Shown: one piece after another, positions 23,247 to 32,000 of the stretch
How the letters are laid out: every line of letters starts with the position of its first letter
How positions within the stretch are numbered: position 1 is the first letter of the stretch
Assembly: GCA_934546935.1 (NCBI GenBank)
Contig: CAKTEH010000001.1
Span: 248,001-312,000 of the forward strand
Length of the DNA: 64,000 nt
Reading direction: 5' to 3'
Source: an uncultured Eubacteriales bacterium
GTDB taxonomy: Bacteria; Bacillota; Clostridia; Oscillospirales; QAMX01
Position numbers and translations under genes: made by a program
Notes under the pieces: model-generated
Seen by the model: only the letters and a program-made list of their open reading frames with translations
Databases searched by the model: none
What the model was told of the DNA's origin: nothing

Positions 23247-24005
23247 ATGCTGAAGATTTTACTCAACGGCGCCTGCGGGCGCATGGGGCGCACCGTAGCG
23301 GCAATGGCTGAAGGGCGTGCGGATATGGAGATTGTCGCCGGCGTCGACGTACGTCCACAGAATTATGCGGGTTTTCCTGTTTATGCGGACATTTATGAAT
23401 TTGTGGGTGAAGCGGATGTTGTGGTGGACTTTACAGTTGCCTGCGCGCTTGACCGGACGCTTGCATACTGTGTCCGGCGCGGCCTTCGCCTGATTGTAGC
23501 GACTACCGGCCATACGCCGCAACAGATAGCGGCGCTGCGCGCTGCGTCGGAACATATTGCGGTTTTTAAAAGTGCGAATATGTCCCTGGGCGTCGCGCTG
23601 CTTGCCGATCTTGTCCGGCGTGCCTGCCATGTCCTTGGAGACGCCTACGATGTGGAAATTGTTGAACGCCATCATAACCAAAAAGTCGACGCGCCCTCCG
23701 GTACGGCGCTGATGCTGGCCGACGCCGCGGCGCAGGCGCTGCCGTATGATGCGCAGTATCAGTATAACCGCCATGCCCTGCGGCAGGAACGGCCGAAAAA
23801 CGAAATCGGTATTCATTCAGTACGCGGCGGTACGATTGTTGGGGAGCATACGGTGATTTTCGCTGGCGCGGACGAAGTGATTGAACTGCGCCACAGCGCG
23901 CAGTCGCGCGCCCTGTTTGCCACAGGAGCGATCCGTGCGGTTTTGTTCCTGTCGGCGAAAGAATCTGGTTATTACGATATGGAGGATCTTGTTGCATCCC
24001 TGTAG
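23247..24005 (+). CDS. dapB: 4-hydroxy-tetrahydrodipicolinate reductase
   Basis: 252 residues. DapB reduces the DapA product with NAD(P)H. The dinucleotide-binding loop is LLNGACGRMGRTVAAM at the N-terminus. Other motifs are VVVDFTVACALDRTL, ATTGHTPQQ, KSANMSLGVALLADLV and the substrate/catalytic region EIVERHHNQKVDAPSGTA. It lies 16 bases after dapA, with GGAATTTGGAGAAAG upstream. Some family members use the HxxKxDxPSGTA lysine as proton donor, and it is present here. Confidence 0.97.
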   Translation: MLKILLNGACGRMGRTVAAMAEGRADMEIVAGVDVRPQNYAGFPVYADIYEFVGEADVVVDFTVACALDRTLAYCVRRGLRLIVATTGHTPQQIAALRAASEHIAVFKSANMSLGVALLADLVRRACHVLGDAYDVEIVERHHNQKVDAPSGTALMLADAAAQALPYDAQYQYNRHALRQERPKNEIGIHSVRGGTIVGEHTVIFAGADEVIELRHSAQSRALFATGAIRAVLFLSAKESGYYDMEDLVASL

Positions 24006-24120
24006 GCGGTGCTGCCTGCGGCCAGCCCCTGGGATCTAAGGGTTTTCTGCCTGCGCCGGGACTCCTGGCAGGGTATTTCAATATGCGGCCTTTTGGCCAT
24101 AGATAAAGGAGAGTTTGGAA

Positions 24121-25200
24121 ATGAAGAAGTACAGAGTCGGTATAATTGGCTGCACAGGCATGGTCGGCCAGCGTTTTGCGCTGATTTTAAGCCGCCATCC
24201 GTGGTTTGAGATTACCGCGGTCGCCGCCAGCGCCCGCAGCGCCGGCCGGACTTATGCCGAGGCTGTGGAGGGAAGATGGAAGCTGGACGAACCGCTTCCG
24301 GCGTGCTGCGCGGATATGACGGTTTTTGACGCGACGGCGGATGTCGACAAAATTGTCAGTCTGGTGGATTTCGTTTTCTGCGCTGTGGATATGAAGAGCG
24401 ACGATATTGTGGAACTGGAAAACATGTATGCGCTGCACGAGTGTCCCGTTGTTTCCAATAATAAATCCCACCGGTGGACGCCGGATGTCCCGATGATTAT
24501 TCCGGAACTTAACGCCGAGCATGCGCAGGTTATCCCCTTTCAGCGCGACCGGCTTGGTACCCGCCGCGGCTTTGTGGCGGTAAAGCCGAACTGTTCGATT
24601 CAGGGTTATGTCCCGGCCCTGCATGCGCTGCGCGAGTTTGGCCTGAGGCGCGTGGCGGTATGCACCTATCAGGCAATTTCCGGTGCGGGCAAAACATTCA
24701 GGGAATGGCCGGAAATGATTGACAATGTCATCCCATATATCGGCGGTGAAGAAGAAAAATCCGAAATGGAGCCGCTGAAGATCTGGGGCAGGATTGAAGA
24801 CCGCGTTATTGTGCCTGCCAGTGCGCCAATTATCACGGCGCAGTGCATCCGAGTCCCTGTAACCAACGGCCATATGGCGGCAGTATTTGCTACCTTTGAT
24901 AAGAAGGTACCTTTGGATGAAATCATTGCGCGCTGGAAGGGCTACCGCGGGCGTGCGCAGGAACTGGGCCTACCTTCCGCGCCAAAGCAGTTTATCCATT
25001 ATTTTGAAGAAGAGGACCGTCCGCAGACGCGGCTTGACCGCGATCTCGAAGGCGGGATGGCGGTCTCGCTCGGCCGCCTGCGTCCGGATTCGCTGTTCGA
25101 CGTGAAATTTGTCGGCCTTGCGCATAATACGCTGCGCGGCGCTGCCGGCGGTGCGGTGGAGACCGCGGAGCTTTTGTGCGCCGAAGGGTATATGGATTAA
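24121..25200 (+). CDS. asd: Aspartate-semialdehyde dehydrogenase (archaeal/fungal type)
   Basis: 359 residues. It reduces aspartyl phosphate to aspartate semialdehyde, the substrate of DapA. The NADP loop is VGIIGCTGMVGQRFALIL. The catalytic Cys is at about residue 158 in KPNCSIQGYVPAL, which together with MIIPELNAEH and TYQAISGAGKT marks the subgroup common in archaea, fungi and some Clostridia. The ATG at 24121 is preferred over an in-frame TTG at 24115, which is one base from the AAAGGAGAG ribosome site. It lies 115 bases after dapB, is last of the lysine genes and is followed by a strong terminator. Confidence 0.93.
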   Translation: MKKYRVGIIGCTGMVGQRFALILSRHPWFEITAVAASARSAGRTYAEAVEGRWKLDEPLPACCADMTVFDATADVDKIVSLVDFVFCAVDMKSDDIVELENMYALHECPVVSNNKSHRWTPDVPMIIPELNAEHAQVIPFQRDRLGTRRGFVAVKPNCSIQGYVPALHALREFGLRRVAVCTYQAISGAGKTFREWPEMIDNVIPYIGGEEEKSEMEPLKIWGRIEDRVIVPASAPIITAQCIRVPVTNGHMAAVFATFDKKVPLDEIIARWKGYRGRAQELGLPSAPKQFIHYFEEEDRPQTRLDRDLEGGMAVSLGRLRPDSLFDVKFVGLAHNTLRGAAGGAVETAELLCAEGYMD

Positions 25201-25211
25201 AAAACCGTGAT

Positions 25212-25245
25212 ACCGGAAGGTGCCTGGTGCATCTTCCGGTTTTTA
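25212..25245 (+). terminator. Terminator of the dapA-dapB-asd operon
   Basis: ACCGGAAG (25212-25219) and CTTCCGGT (25233-25240) form a stem followed by TTTTT. It lies upstream of the tgt ribosome site, so tgt must be transcribed by read-through or from an unseen promoter. Confidence 0.85.
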
Positions 25246-25270
25246 TCCGGAATTACAGGAGAAGTGCAAA

Positions 25271-26401
25271 TTGTTTACGCTGCTGAAAACAGACGGCGCT
25301 GCGCGCCGCGGCGTCTTTCAGACTCCGCACGGTATGGTACAGACGCCGGTATTTATGAACGTGGGGACGCTTGCGGCGATTAAAGGCGCAGTTTCCACGC
25401 GCGACCTGGAGCAGGTGGGCTGCCAGGTCGAGCTGTCGAATACCTACCATCTGCATGTTCGCCCGGGTGAGGAAACGGTACGCGCGCTTGGCGGGCTGCA
25501 TTGCTTTATGAACTGGTCCCGCCCGATCCTGACCGATTCGGGTGGGTTTCAGGTGTTCTCCCTGGCGGGGTTGCGCCGTATCCGCGAGGAAGGCGTGACT
25601 TTCCATGCCCATACGGACGGGCATCTGATCACCATGACGCCGGAGCGCAGCATGGAGATTCAGGCGGCGCTTGGCTCGGATATTGCGATGGCTTTTGATG
25701 AATGCGTTGCAAACCCTTCGCCGCGCGACTATGTGTTCAAGAGCGTGGCGCGTACCGAACGCTGGCTTGCACGCTGCAAAGCGCATATGGAAAAGCTGGA
25801 AAAAGAGGGCCTGCGCACAAACCATGGTCAAGTGCTTTTTGGCATCAACCAGGGCGGGGCCTATGCCGATATCCGTGTGGAGAATATGAAGCGTATTTCG
25901 GAACTTGACCTTCCGGGTTACGCGATAGGCGGGCTTGCTGTGGGTGAGCCGACGGAGGTAATGTACGAGATCCTTGAGCATGTATGCCCTGTAGCGCCGG
26001 CGGACAGGCCGCGCTATCTTATGGGCGTCGGCACACCCTCGAATTTGATTGAAGGCGTTGCCCGTGGCGTTGATTTTTTTGACTGTGTCATGCCTGCCCG
26101 TAACGCCCGGCATGGCCATGTCTTTACCTGGCAGGGAATCCGCAATCTGAATAATGAAAAATATTCCCGTGATGAGGAACCGATCGAACCGGGCTGCAGA
26201 TGCCCGACATGCCAGAACTATTCGCGTGCTTATCTGCGGCATTTGTTCCGGGCGGGGGAATCCCTTTCCGGACGTCTGGCGACGCTGCACAACCTGTATT
26301 TTTACAATAACCTCACGCGTCTGATGCGTGAAGCAATTGAAGAAGGCCGCTTTGAGGCTTTCCGCGCAGCGCACAGCAAAGTACTTTCGCGCAGGATTTA
26401 G
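25271..26401 (+). CDS. tgt: tRNA-guanine(34) transglycosylase
   Basis: 376 residues when started at TTG 25271, which has AGGAGAAG six bases upstream; longer frames would begin inside the asd terminator. Tgt swaps guanine 34 for preQ1 in tRNAs with GUN anticodons. Motifs are QTPHGMVQTPVFMNVGT, NTYHLHVRPG, LTDSGGFQVFSL (active-site Asp), the nucleophile region GVARGVDFFDCVMPARNARHG, and the zinc site CRCPTCQNYSRAYLRHLF. It works with QueA, whose gene is about 5 kb away. GH42 follows after 55 bases. Confidence 0.97.
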   Translation: MFTLLKTDGAARRGVFQTPHGMVQTPVFMNVGTLAAIKGAVSTRDLEQVGCQVELSNTYHLHVRPGEETVRALGGLHCFMNWSRPILTDSGGFQVFSLAGLRRIREEGVTFHAHTDGHLITMTPERSMEIQAALGSDIAMAFDECVANPSPRDYVFKSVARTERWLARCKAHMEKLEKEGLRTNHGQVLFGINQGGAYADIRVENMKRISELDLPGYAIGGLAVGEPTEVMYEILEHVCPVAPADRPRYLMGVGTPSNLIEGVARGVDFFDCVMPARNARHGHVFTWQGIRNLNNEKYSRDEEPIEPGCRCPTCQNYSRAYLRHLFRAGESLSGRLATLHNLYFYNNLTRLMREAIEEGRFEAFRAAHSKVLSRRI

Positions 26402-26456
26402 CTTTCCTGTATAAGGCCGGGAAGTGAGAATATATACGGTTGTAGGGAGGATGAAT

Positions 26457-28451
26457 ATGGAAAAACTATACCTTGGCGCTGCATTTTATCCGGAAATATA
26501 CGGCAAAGATCTGCCGACGCTGCAGGAGGATATCCGCCTGATGAAAGAAGGCGGGTTTAATGTCATGCGCATTGCGGAATTTTCCTGGAGCAGCATGGAG
26601 CCGCATGATGGGGAATATGATTTCGGTTGGCTGCACCGCATTGTAGATACGCTGGCGGAAAATGGGATTAAAACCATGATGTGTACGCCTTCCGTTACAC
26701 CGCCGGCCTGGTTGACCCGCAAATACCCGGAAATCCTGGCAGTGGATGCTTCCGGCCGCCGTAAGCAGCACGGTGAACGCCGGCATTGCTGTTCAAACGC
26801 GCCGGTCTATCGTGAATATTCCCGCCGTATTGCCGCAAAAATGGCGGAAGAATTTGCCGGGGATCCCAATATCATCGGTTGGCAGCTGGACAATGAGATT
26901 GCCCCAAATGGCCGCGGCTGTTCCTGCCCGGACTGTATGCGTGCTTTCCATAAGCGCCTGCGGGAAAAGTTCGGGACAGTCCAGGCGCTTAACCGCGCCT
27001 GGAACCTCGGCATGTGGAGCCAGGAATATGAAAGCTTTGATGATGTCCCGCATCCGGACGAGCGTACCTGGTCGAACCCGTCCCTGATTGCAGAATATAT
27101 TGATTTTCAGTCGGACTCCAATGCGGAGTTCCTGCATATGCAGGCGGATGTGTTGCGTGCCGGCGGCGTCAACGTTCCGATCGGTACGGATATGATGCCG
27201 ATTTTTACCCAGCATTATCCAAAAACTGTTGCGCCTTTGGATGTCGTGCAGTTTAACCACTATAATAACCGTGAGAACTTGTGGCAGGCGGCGTTCTGGT
27301 TTAATTATTGCCAAAATCTGAAACCGGACGTGCCTTTCTGGAATACGGAAACCTCTACAAGCTTCAACGGTTCCGCCGCAGCGCCCGGCGTGCGCTATCC
27401 GCTCGGCTTCTGCCGCATCAATTCGCTGCTTCCCTATGCCTTCGGCGGGGAAATGAACAGCTACTGGCTATGGCGCCAGCATCCCTCCGGCCACGAATTG
27501 ATGCATGGGTATGTCGTTTCGACACAGGGCCGTCCAGTGTATAACTTCAATGAGGTACAGCAGGTCAGCGATATCCTGACCAAGACGGAGCGGTTCCTTA
27601 CGTCTACAAAGCTGCGCCGTACCGGTTTTGCCATGAGTGCGTCCTGCACGGCCGGCGTGATGTTCCAGGCGTCCCCAACCGTGGCTGATTTTAATTACCG
27701 GGACCGGCTGCCGCTGGAGTACAAGGCGTTTTTCGGCAGCGGAATGATGCCTGAAATCCTGGAGCCGGAGCATTCACTCGATGGTGTGAAGGTACTTTAT
27801 TCGCCGTATTTGATGACGCTGGAACAGGGCGATTTCGCACAGCGGCTGGAAGCATGGATTCGCGGCGGCGGGATTTGGATCGCAGGGCCTTTTACCGATT
27901 TCCGCAACCGGCATCTTGCAAAATACCCGCATTCCCCTTATGGCATAATTGAACGGATTACCGGGATTTATAATGATTTTGGGATGAGCGCGGCCCATAT
28001 TCCGGCAAAGGTTCGCTGGAACAGCGGTGTGGAGAGCGATGCAGATATTTGGACTGACGTCTTTACCCTTGGTGCAGATATGGAACCGCTGGGCACATAT
28101 CTATCCGACGGCGAACTCAGCCCACTTGACGGCCGGACTGCTGCAGCGTTTTGTCCGGTTGGCCGGGGTGGTGTGATCGTGCTCGGGACGCATCCGTCGG
28201 CGTCTGCGCTGCGTGCGCTGACGGCGTATGCTTATGAAAAAGCTGATATTAAACCCGGTATTATTTCCAGCGGGAATGTGCTTGCCCTTGCCCGTACTGG
28301 AGAAAGCGAAGGCGTGATCCTGGCAGAAGTCGGATATCAGGCTGGGACGGCCCGGCTCGACGGCAGCTACCGGAATCTTGTCAACGGGGAAATTATGCAG
28401 GGGGAGATTCCTCTTGCACCTTATGACTTCTTGGTCCTGGAAAAAATATAG
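26457..28451 (+). CDS. GH42 beta-galactosidase
   Basis: 664 residues, full length for GH42. A catalytic TIM barrel (LYLGAAFYPEIYGKDL, FNVMRIAEFSWSSMEP) carries the acid/base Glu at about residue 147 in WQLDNEIAPN and the nucleophile Glu at about 298 in FWNTETSTSF. A trimerisation domain (VKVLYSPYLMTLEQG, GGGIWIAGPFTDFRNR) and a small C-terminal beta domain follow. There is no signal peptide, so it acts inside the cell on imported galactosides, either beta-galactosides or arabinogalacto-oligosaccharides. ATG 26457 is preferred over 26451 because AGGGAGG ends at 26450. The cysteines in CCSNAP and CSCPDC may bind zinc, as in other GH42 enzymes. Confidence 0.95.
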   Translation: MEKLYLGAAFYPEIYGKDLPTLQEDIRLMKEGGFNVMRIAEFSWSSMEPHDGEYDFGWLHRIVDTLAENGIKTMMCTPSVTPPAWLTRKYPEILAVDASGRRKQHGERRHCCSNAPVYREYSRRIAAKMAEEFAGDPNIIGWQLDNEIAPNGRGCSCPDCMRAFHKRLREKFGTVQALNRAWNLGMWSQEYESFDDVPHPDERTWSNPSLIAEYIDFQSDSNAEFLHMQADVLRAGGVNVPIGTDMMPIFTQHYPKTVAPLDVVQFNHYNNRENLWQAAFWFNYCQNLKPDVPFWNTETSTSFNGSAAAPGVRYPLGFCRINSLLPYAFGGEMNSYWLWRQHPSGHELMHGYVVSTQGRPVYNFNEVQQVSDILTKTERFLTSTKLRRTGFAMSASCTAGVMFQASPTVADFNYRDRLPLEYKAFFGSGMMPEILEPEHSLDGVKVLYSPYLMTLEQGDFAQRLEAWIRGGGIWIAGPFTDFRNRHLAKYPHSPYGIIERITGIYNDFGMSAAHIPAKVRWNSGVESDADIWTDVFTLGADMEPLGTYLSDGELSPLDGRTAAAFCPVGRGGVIVLGTHPSASALRALTAYAYEKADIKPGIISSGNVLALARTGESEGVILAEVGYQAGTARLDGSYRNLVNGEIMQGEIPLAPYDFLVLEKI

Positions 28452-28525
28452 AGCCCGATCCCGGCAAAATTGACAAGACGAGGCTGAATGAGGAGTGCAG
28501 GGACTGGACTATGATGAATAAAAAC

Positions 28526-28563
28526 AAAACGGTTGGAATACTATGTATTCCAACCGTTTTTCA
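28526..28563 (+). terminator. Terminator after the GH42 gene
   Basis: AAAACGGTTGGAATA (28526-28540) and TATTCCAACCGTTTT (28546-28560) form a perfect 15-bp stem, with T tail. Confidence 0.9.
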
Positions 28564-28713
28564 GCTTTTGTTCAGCCGGGGGCAGGCAAACAAAAAACAG
28601 TTGAATGTGATGACAATTCAGTTACAATTTACCTGAAATGTTGTTGATTATGGGGAAAAATGGGGAATTCGCACGATATTGCTGGGTTTGAAAGTTTACT
28701 AATAAAAAATGAA

Positions 28714-28726
28714 CGTCATTTTGACG
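28714..28726. promoter_or_regulatory. Possible operator upstream of the permease promoter
   Basis: The inverted repeat CGTCA-TTT-TGACG ends nine bases before the -35 box at 28735, a usual place for an activator or repressor. The regulator is unknown. The rest of 28564-28713 shows no gene. Confidence 0.35.
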
Positions 28727-28734
28727 AAAACCTA

Positions 28735-28763
28735 TTGACTTTCAAAAGTGAATATGGTACTAT
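28735..28763 (+). promoter_or_regulatory. Sigma-A promoter of the ABC permease pair
   Basis: TTGACT (28735-28740) and TACTAT (28758-28763) have a 17-base spacer. The leader to the first permease gene is about 230 nt. Confidence 0.7.
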
Positions 28764-28865
28764 CTAAACAAAAGCAATGGACATAAACGCAGTTTATTAG
28801 TCGTTTTGCTCAACTCCAGTGCTTTTTACGAGTTTTTGTGACACGGCACATAAATAGAAAAGTTG

Positions 28866-28907
28866 CTCAAACATATAGAATATGCATGTTTGAGTTCCTT
28901 TTTATTT
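28866..28907 (+). terminator. Intrinsic terminator inside the permease leader (candidate attenuator)
   Basis: CTCAAACAT (28866-28874) and ATGTTTGAG (28886-28894) form a stem, followed by TTCCTTTTTATTT. It sits 100 nt after the predicted start and about 90 nt before the permease ATG, with no gene between promoter and hairpin. TTGCTCAA occurs twice (about 28807 and 28864), so the earlier copy could compete for the 3' arm. Confidence 0.6.
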
Positions 28908-28997
28908 ATGGTTTTGTTACAAAAATTTAACTCTCAGCTTTTTGCGGCCTGAAGGTTCCCGCAGATTCTGGCAAGATTTATTTAAGGAGGCAGCTGC

Positions 28998-29978
28998 ATG
29001 AAAAAAGAAGCGGTACCGGCGTCAGGGCCGGTGGCTACCAATGATATCGCATTGGAGTTGGCTAGAGGACGAAAAAGAAGAATCCTGATGGAAAACATCG
29101 AACTTTGGTCCTTTGTTATCCCTGCAGGTATATTTATTATCCTCTTCAACTACATCCCGCTGTACGGTATTTTAATCGCTTTCCAGGATTATTTCCCGGG
29201 AAAACCTTTCTTAGCGTTTGACGGAAGCACTGCATGGTGTGGGCTGAAACACATTATCAAATTTACGCAGAGTATTTATTTTGGACGTATTGTCGGCAAC
29301 ACAATCCGTCTGAGCTTGCTCCACCTCCTCATCAGTTTCTGGGTACCGATTATTTTTGCGCTGATCCTCAATGAAATCAAAGCGCTTACATTCAAAAAAT
29401 TTATCCAGACATGTTCCTATCTTCCATACTTTATCTCCACAGTTGTTGTCGCGGCTATGTTTATCACTTTCCTAGAGCCGACCGGTATTTTGAACCGCTT
29501 CCTTGCTCTGTTTGGCGTTAAACCAAAAGCATGGCTGGACAGTTCCGTGTCCTATCCGTGGATTTACACATTAATTCAAACCTGGAAGAGCTTCGGCTTC
29601 TCCTCGGTTTTGTATTTCTCAACATTGTCGGCAATTGACCCGACTCTGTATGAATCCGCCCGTATTGACGGCGCAAACCGTTGGGGCCAGATGTGGCATA
29701 TCACCCTGCCCGGTCTGAAGTCGATCATTATGATCCAGTTCATTCTCGCTATCGGCGGTATCCTCAACTCCAATACCGACCTGACCCTTCTGATTTACAG
29801 CCCGGCGACATATGAGACTTCCGATGTTATCGGCACATATGTTTACCGCGAAGGTATTGAAGGCGGTAAATACAGTTATTCCACCGCAGTCAGCCTGTTC
29901 TTGTCGATCATTGGCTTTACGCTTACCTTCTTTGCCAATAAACTTAGTAACTGGCTCACTGGCTTCGGCTTGTGGTAA
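28998..29978 (+). CDS. Sugar ABC transporter permease (CUT1, LplB-like)
   Basis: 326 residues with six membrane helices. The inner-membrane-component signature EAA loop is ESARIDGANRWGQMWHITLPGLK. The N-terminus (WSFVIPAGIFIILFNYIPLYG and AFQDYFPGKPF) matches LplB/YtcP-type carbohydrate permeases. AAGGAGG is seven bases before the ATG. It pairs with the next gene to form the membrane channel. Neither a solute-binding protein nor an ATPase gene is in the window, so it must borrow these, for example an MsmX-like shared ATPase. Confidence 0.92.
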   Translation: MKKEAVPASGPVATNDIALELARGRKRRILMENIELWSFVIPAGIFIILFNYIPLYGILIAFQDYFPGKPFLAFDGSTAWCGLKHIIKFTQSIYFGRIVGNTIRLSLLHLLISFWVPIIFALILNEIKALTFKKFIQTCSYLPYFISTVVVAAMFITFLEPTGILNRFLALFGVKPKAWLDSSVSYPWIYTLIQTWKSFGFSSVLYFSTLSAIDPTLYESARIDGANRWGQMWHITLPGLKSIIMIQFILAIGGILNSNTDLTLLIYSPATYETSDVIGTYVYREGIEGGKYSYSTAVSLFLSIIGFTLTFFANKLSNWLTGFGLW

Positions 29979-29997
29979 TATAGGAGGTTGAGAAAAA

Positions 29998-30903
29998 ATG
30001 AAAAATCCGAATAAAATTAAAGAAGGCAGCAGAGTTGCTGATGTAATCTTCTACATATTGGCAATCTTCTTCGGTTTTATTGCACTGTATCCAATGTGGT
30101 ATGTCTTTGTGCTTTCCCTCAGTGAACCGCAGGCTGCAGTTGCCGGTAATGCTTACTGGTGGCCGAATGGTTTCTACCTCGGCGGTTATGAAACCGCGGT
30201 AATGGACAAGAACCTGTGGATTTCCTACAGAAATACCATTATGTATTGTATTACCAACTGTGGATTGATGCTTTTGACTACGTCCACCTGCGCATATCCG
30301 CTTACCTCCCATGCACTGAAGGGCAGAAAGTACTTGACCTTCTTCCTTCTGATTCCGATGTACTTCTCCGGCGGTATGATCCCGCTGTTCCTGTTGATTA
30401 CGCGACTTGGGCTGTATGATACTCCGTGGGCATTGATTCTGCCGGGTGCAACCAGTATTTGGTATATTATCCTGATGCGCTCCTTCTTCCGCTCCATTGG
30501 TGAGTCCCTGCGTGAAGCGGCTATGATCGATGGTGCAAACCATTACCGTGTCTACTTTAACCTTTATCTGCCGAACTCCAAGGCAATTATTGCGGTTATT
30601 GCGCTGTACACGATTATTGGTGTTTGGAATAGCTGGTTTAATGCAATGCTTTACCTGAGAAGCGATGACTGGCGTCCGCTGCAGCTGTATCTGCGCCGCC
30701 TGCTGATTTTCGATGATGCATCCATTGAAAATATGATGAACTTGTCAGACGAAGAGTTGGCTGCATACAATGAAAAGCAGATGGGTACCCTTCAGATGAA
30801 GTATACAATTATCATGCTTTCCTCGATTCCAATGATGTGTGCATATCCCTTCTTCCAGAAATACTTTGTTAAGGGCGTTATGCTTGGCTCCCTGAAAGAG
30901 TAA
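29998..30903 (+). CDS. Sugar ABC transporter permease (CUT1, YtcP-like)
   Basis: 301 residues with six membrane helices. Signature features are IFFGFIALYPMWYVFVLSLS and the EAA loop SLREAAMIDGANHYRVYFNLYLPNSK; the end PFFQKYFVKGVMLGSLKE is the usual C-terminus of this permease subgroup. It lies 19 bases after the first permease gene with TAGGAGG. A terminator follows at once, so no third gene (normally the binding protein) belongs to this transcript. Confidence 0.92.
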   Translation: MKNPNKIKEGSRVADVIFYILAIFFGFIALYPMWYVFVLSLSEPQAAVAGNAYWWPNGFYLGGYETAVMDKNLWISYRNTIMYCITNCGLMLLTTSTCAYPLTSHALKGRKYLTFFLLIPMYFSGGMIPLFLLITRLGLYDTPWALILPGATSIWYIILMRSFFRSIGESLREAAMIDGANHYRVYFNLYLPNSKAIIAVIALYTIIGVWNSWFNAMLYLRSDDWRPLQLYLRRLLIFDDASIENMMNLSDEELAAYNEKQMGTLQMKYTIIMLSSIPMMCAYPFFQKYFVKGVMLGSLKE

Positions 30904-30913
30904 TAGCTGTTTA

Positions 30914-30948
30914 CAAAAAAACAGGCCGGATATCCGGCCTGTTTTTTT
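30914..30948. terminator. Bidirectional terminator between permease and collagen-like genes
   Basis: A perfect palindrome, ACAGGCCGGATATCCGGCCTGT without loop, is flanked by a run of A on the left and T on the right, so it serves both convergent genes. Confidence 0.9.
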
Positions 30949-30964
30949 AAAAATCTGACTTGCC

Positions 30965-31882
30965 TCAGGTTTCCAGCAAACCTGCAGTACGCATGTTGGC
31001 CAACAATTGGTTAAATTGGGTTACTACGTCTGTTGAGTCAGTGGCATCTGAAACTGGAGAAGCTGGTGTAATACTGCCCGCAGGCCCGGTTGGTCCAGTA
31101 GCCCCTGTTGCACCAGTGGCTCCAGTAGCGCCCGCAGGTCCGGTCGGTCCAGTAGCCCCCGTTGCGCCGGTAGCTCCTGTTGCACCCGCAGGCCCGGTCG
31201 GTCCAGTTGGTCCAGTAGCCCCCGTTGCACCGGTGGCTCCGGTAGCGCCCGCAGGCCCGGTCGGTCCAGTAGCCCCCGTTGCACCGGTGGCACCGGTGGC
31301 GCCCGCAGGCCCGGTTGCGCCCGTCGGTCCGGTAACGGTAACTAAATCAAAATCAGGAGAAGAGCCAGGCGTACCTGTTGGGTTTGCCCGGTTTGTTCTA
31401 TATAATGCGCCATCATAGTAGAGCAAAGTATTTTCCGGATAGGGGGTTCCGGCAACAAATTCATTTATACTGTCAAGCCCTGCACCTGTTGGTCCGGTCG
31501 GTCCGGTCGGTCCAGTCGGCCCGGTAGCACCAGTAGCGCCTGCAGGCCCAGTCGGTCCGGTCGGTCCGGTAGCCCCCGTGGCACCGGTAGCTCCTGTTGT
31601 GCCTGCAGGTCCGGTCGGCCCAGTAGCACCCGTTGCGCCGGTGGCACCGGTGGCACCCGCAGGCCCTGTTGCGCCTACTGGTCCTGTAGGCCCAATGGCG
31701 CCGGTAGCCCCAGTTGGTCCGGTGGCACCTGTTGTTCCGGCAGGCCCTGTAGGTCCCGCAGGCCCTGTAGGCCCGGTCGGCCCACCGTTGACAATTACTT
31801 GTGGAATGCAGCAGGAGTCGCATTTCGGAGTACAATTCACGATGTTGGTTGGTGTCCGAAAATTATTATCGCAGTTTCTCAT
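30965..31882 (-). CDS. Collagen-like surface or spore protein with embedded CBM-like module
   Basis: 305 residues from ATG 31882 (AAAGGAGAT upstream). The N-terminus is short and Cys-rich (C4, then CTPKCDSCCIP). It is followed by about 34 Gly-X-Y triplets, mostly GPT, GPA and GAT. A break of about 50 residues (INEFVAGTPYPENTLLYYDG, then ALYRTNRANPTGTPG and PDFDLV) resembles a CBM5/12-type chitin-binding fold. About 28 more triplets follow, then a C-terminus ending QFNQLLANMRTAGLLET, similar to the tails of BclA-like and related Firmicute collagens. There is no signal peptide, as in exosporium proteins, where the N-terminus directs attachment from the mother cell. Thr-rich triplets are typical glycosylation sites. 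The function is inferred. Confidence 0.85.
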   Translation of the reverse strand: MRNCDNNFRTPTNIVNCTPKCDSCCIPQVIVNGGPTGPTGPAGPTGPAGTTGATGPTGATGAIGPTGPVGATGPAGATGATGATGATGPTGPAGTTGATGATGATGPTGPTGPAGATGATGPTGPTGPTGPTGAGLDSINEFVAGTPYPENTLLYYDGALYRTNRANPTGTPGSSPDFDLVTVTGPTGATGPAGATGATGATGATGPTGPAGATGATGATGATGPTGPTGPAGATGATGATGATGPTGPAGATGATGATGATGPTGPAGSITPASPVSDATDSTDVVTQFNQLLANMRTAGLLET

Positions 31883-32000
31883 TTCGATCTCCTTTGGGGT
31901 TGATTTGCACATACCCATCCCAGTATATGATGCATCTGCCTGACGGGTGAAAGCATCCGCAGCAAGTTTTATAAAGCTAGAATATGTGAAAGGTGAAATC

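Noticed and set aside
31024..31943. Periodic repeats that might be a CRISPR array or minisatellite
   Set aside because: The periodicity is the Gly-X-Y coding repeat of the collagen-like gene; units vary and there are no spacers. Frames on the other strand rich in Ala-Pro-Val are shadows of it.
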